This document shows positions 6,179 through 6,777 of a stretch of DNA of 6,777 nt, one piece after another (position 1 is the stretch's first letter; each line of letters opens with the position of its first letter). The notes below the pieces were generated by a model, which was not told the DNA's origin, ran no database searches, and saw only the letters and a list, made by a program, of their open reading frames with translations. Source of the stretch: Clostridia bacterium (GTDB lineage Bacteria; Bacillota; Clostridia; Oscillospirales; CAG-272); assembly GCA_900769475.1 (NCBI GenBank), contig CAAGGQ010000204.1:1-6777 (forward strand), read 5' to 3'. The position numbers were made by a program, and so were the translations under genes.

Positions 6179-6777
6179 TCAATCCTCCGCCTTTTTCAGC
6201 TTAGCGTAGGTGGCCATCAGCTTTTTGGTGCCCACCTTGTCAAACATGATCTCATAGAGTACGTCGGCACCCATGGGCTTGACCGAGAGGACCTCGCCCA
6301 CGCCAAAGGTCATATGCCGCACCCGATCTCCGGGGGCAAAGCGATCGGCCGCAGGACGGGGTGCCTTTTCAAAGAGGGGCTTGCCCACGGTGATCTGTTC
6401 CTTACCGGGAGGGGTGGCGCGTCCTACGGGAGTTCGGTTGGCCGCTTCGGAGTAGTAGGTGCGCTTTTGTGCCACGGGAGCCTCGGCACCGCGGGAGCCG
6501 TAGACCGAGCCCCGCCCGCCAAAGCCGCCGTAGGAGGTTCCTCCGGAGCCTGCGCTAACGTGGCGGCGGAAGGGATTATCATCGTCGGTGGGCTGATCTA
6601 ACAGGGACGTGGGAATTTCGCTGACAAAGCGGGAGATGGGATTGTACATGGTTTGTCCGTAGAGCAAGCGGTTGCGGGTGTGGAGAATATAGAGTTCTTT
6701 TTTGGCGCGGGTGATGGCCACGTAGGCCAGGCGGCGCTCCTCCTCCATTTCCGCGTCCCCGGCGGTGATGTTCTGCA
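6179..6777 (-). CDS. pcrA: ATP-dependent DNA helicase PcrA/UvrD, C-terminal part (5' end outside window)
   Basis: The frame is open to the window edge, so only the last 198 residues of a protein usually about 720-800 long are present. It begins just before helicase motif VI, EEERRLAYVAITRAKKELY, which holds the arginine that contacts ATP in superfamily 1 helicases. A Gly/Ser/Arg-rich flexible linker follows (about fragment residues 75-90). The end, DRFAPGDRVRHMTFGVG through KVGTKKLMATYAKL, is the Tudor-like tail of PcrA/UvrD, known to contact RNA polymerase in transcription-coupled repair. That tail separates it from Rep and RecB-like relatives. The ATG at 6748 is internal to motif VI and is not a start. 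The gene ends 3 bases before the nuclease-like gene, and the next gene's ribosome binding site lies inside its last codons. The promoter and ATP-binding domain are outside the window. Confidence 0.93.
   Translation of the reverse strand, partial: QNITAGDAEMEEERRLAYVAITRAKKELYILHTRNRLLYGQTMYNPISRFVSEIPTSLLDQPTDDDNPFRRHVSAGSGGTSYGGFGGRGSVYGSRGAEAPVAQKRTYYSEAANRTPVGRATPPGKEQITVGKPLFEKAPRPAADRFAPGDRVRHMTFGVGEVLSVKPMGADVLYEIMFDKVGTKKLMATYAKLKKAED
6184..6188 (-). promoter_or_regulatory. Ribosome binding site of the nuclease-like gene, inside the pcrA 3' end
   Basis: GGAGG on the - strand, 8 nt before the ATG at 6175 and overlapping the final codons of pcrA. It fixes the start of the unnamed gene and supports coupled expression with the helicase. 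Confidence 0.8.

Noticed and set aside
5675..6601. 308-codon + strand frame opposite pcrA and the nuclease-like gene
   Set aside because: It is antisense to the motif VI/Tudor-tail gene and its neighbour, has no recognisable domain, and has no promoter or ribosome binding site that I can see.
1..6777. CRISPR arrays, tRNA or rRNA genes, intact insertion sequences
   Set aside because: No regularly spaced direct repeats, no cloverleaf or rRNA sequence, and no transposase or integrase frame were found on either strand.

Overview
The window looks like chromosomal DNA from an anaerobic, probably gut-associated member of the Clostridia (Bacillota, Oscillospiraceae-like). This is inferred from strong AAGGAG-type ribosome binding sites, a PcrA-type helicase with a C-terminal Tudor-like tail, a short-form malic enzyme, a glycoside-hydrolase tail, and a palindromic intergenic repeat of a kind I associate with that group. 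No 16S or other phylogenetic marker is present, so the assignment is tentative.

Layout. At the left edge (2-232, + strand) is the 3' end of a probable family 43-like glycoside hydrolase, closed by an intrinsic terminator (281-307). Converging on it is a solitary XRE-type regulator (355-1410, - strand). It has its own terminator (322-348), a TATAAT -10 box and a perfect 14-bp palindrome between promoter and ribosome binding site. This gene and its upstream region are clearly more AT-rich than everything to the right. The gap 1417-1927 has no convincing gene. It holds the regulator's promoter and palindrome, an AT-rich stretch (1461-1560), a GC-rich block of unknown nature (1561-1687), a 121-bp nested-palindrome repeat (1688-1808) and the terminator of the large operon (1829-1864).

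From 6777 down to 1928, five genes lie on the - strand with almost no spacing: pcrA (C-terminal part only), an uncharacterised protein with a nuclease-like D-x8-ExQ motif and a probable winged helix, a DJ-1/PfpI family protein, a fusion of 5-formyltetrahydrofolate cyclo-ligase with a CPBP intramembrane protease, and malic enzyme. Spacings are 3 nt, a 4-nt ATGA overlap, another ATGA overlap and 32 nt, so one polycistronic message is very likely. Its promoter lies outside the window, and the only terminator seen follows malic enzyme. The products span DNA repair, protein or metabolite damage control, one-carbon metabolism and central carbon metabolism, so the operon looks like a housekeeping or maintenance cluster rather than one pathway.

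The two most interesting items are the cyclo-ligase/protease fusion, where both halves keep their signature motifs, and the unnamed nuclease-like gene placed directly behind pcrA.
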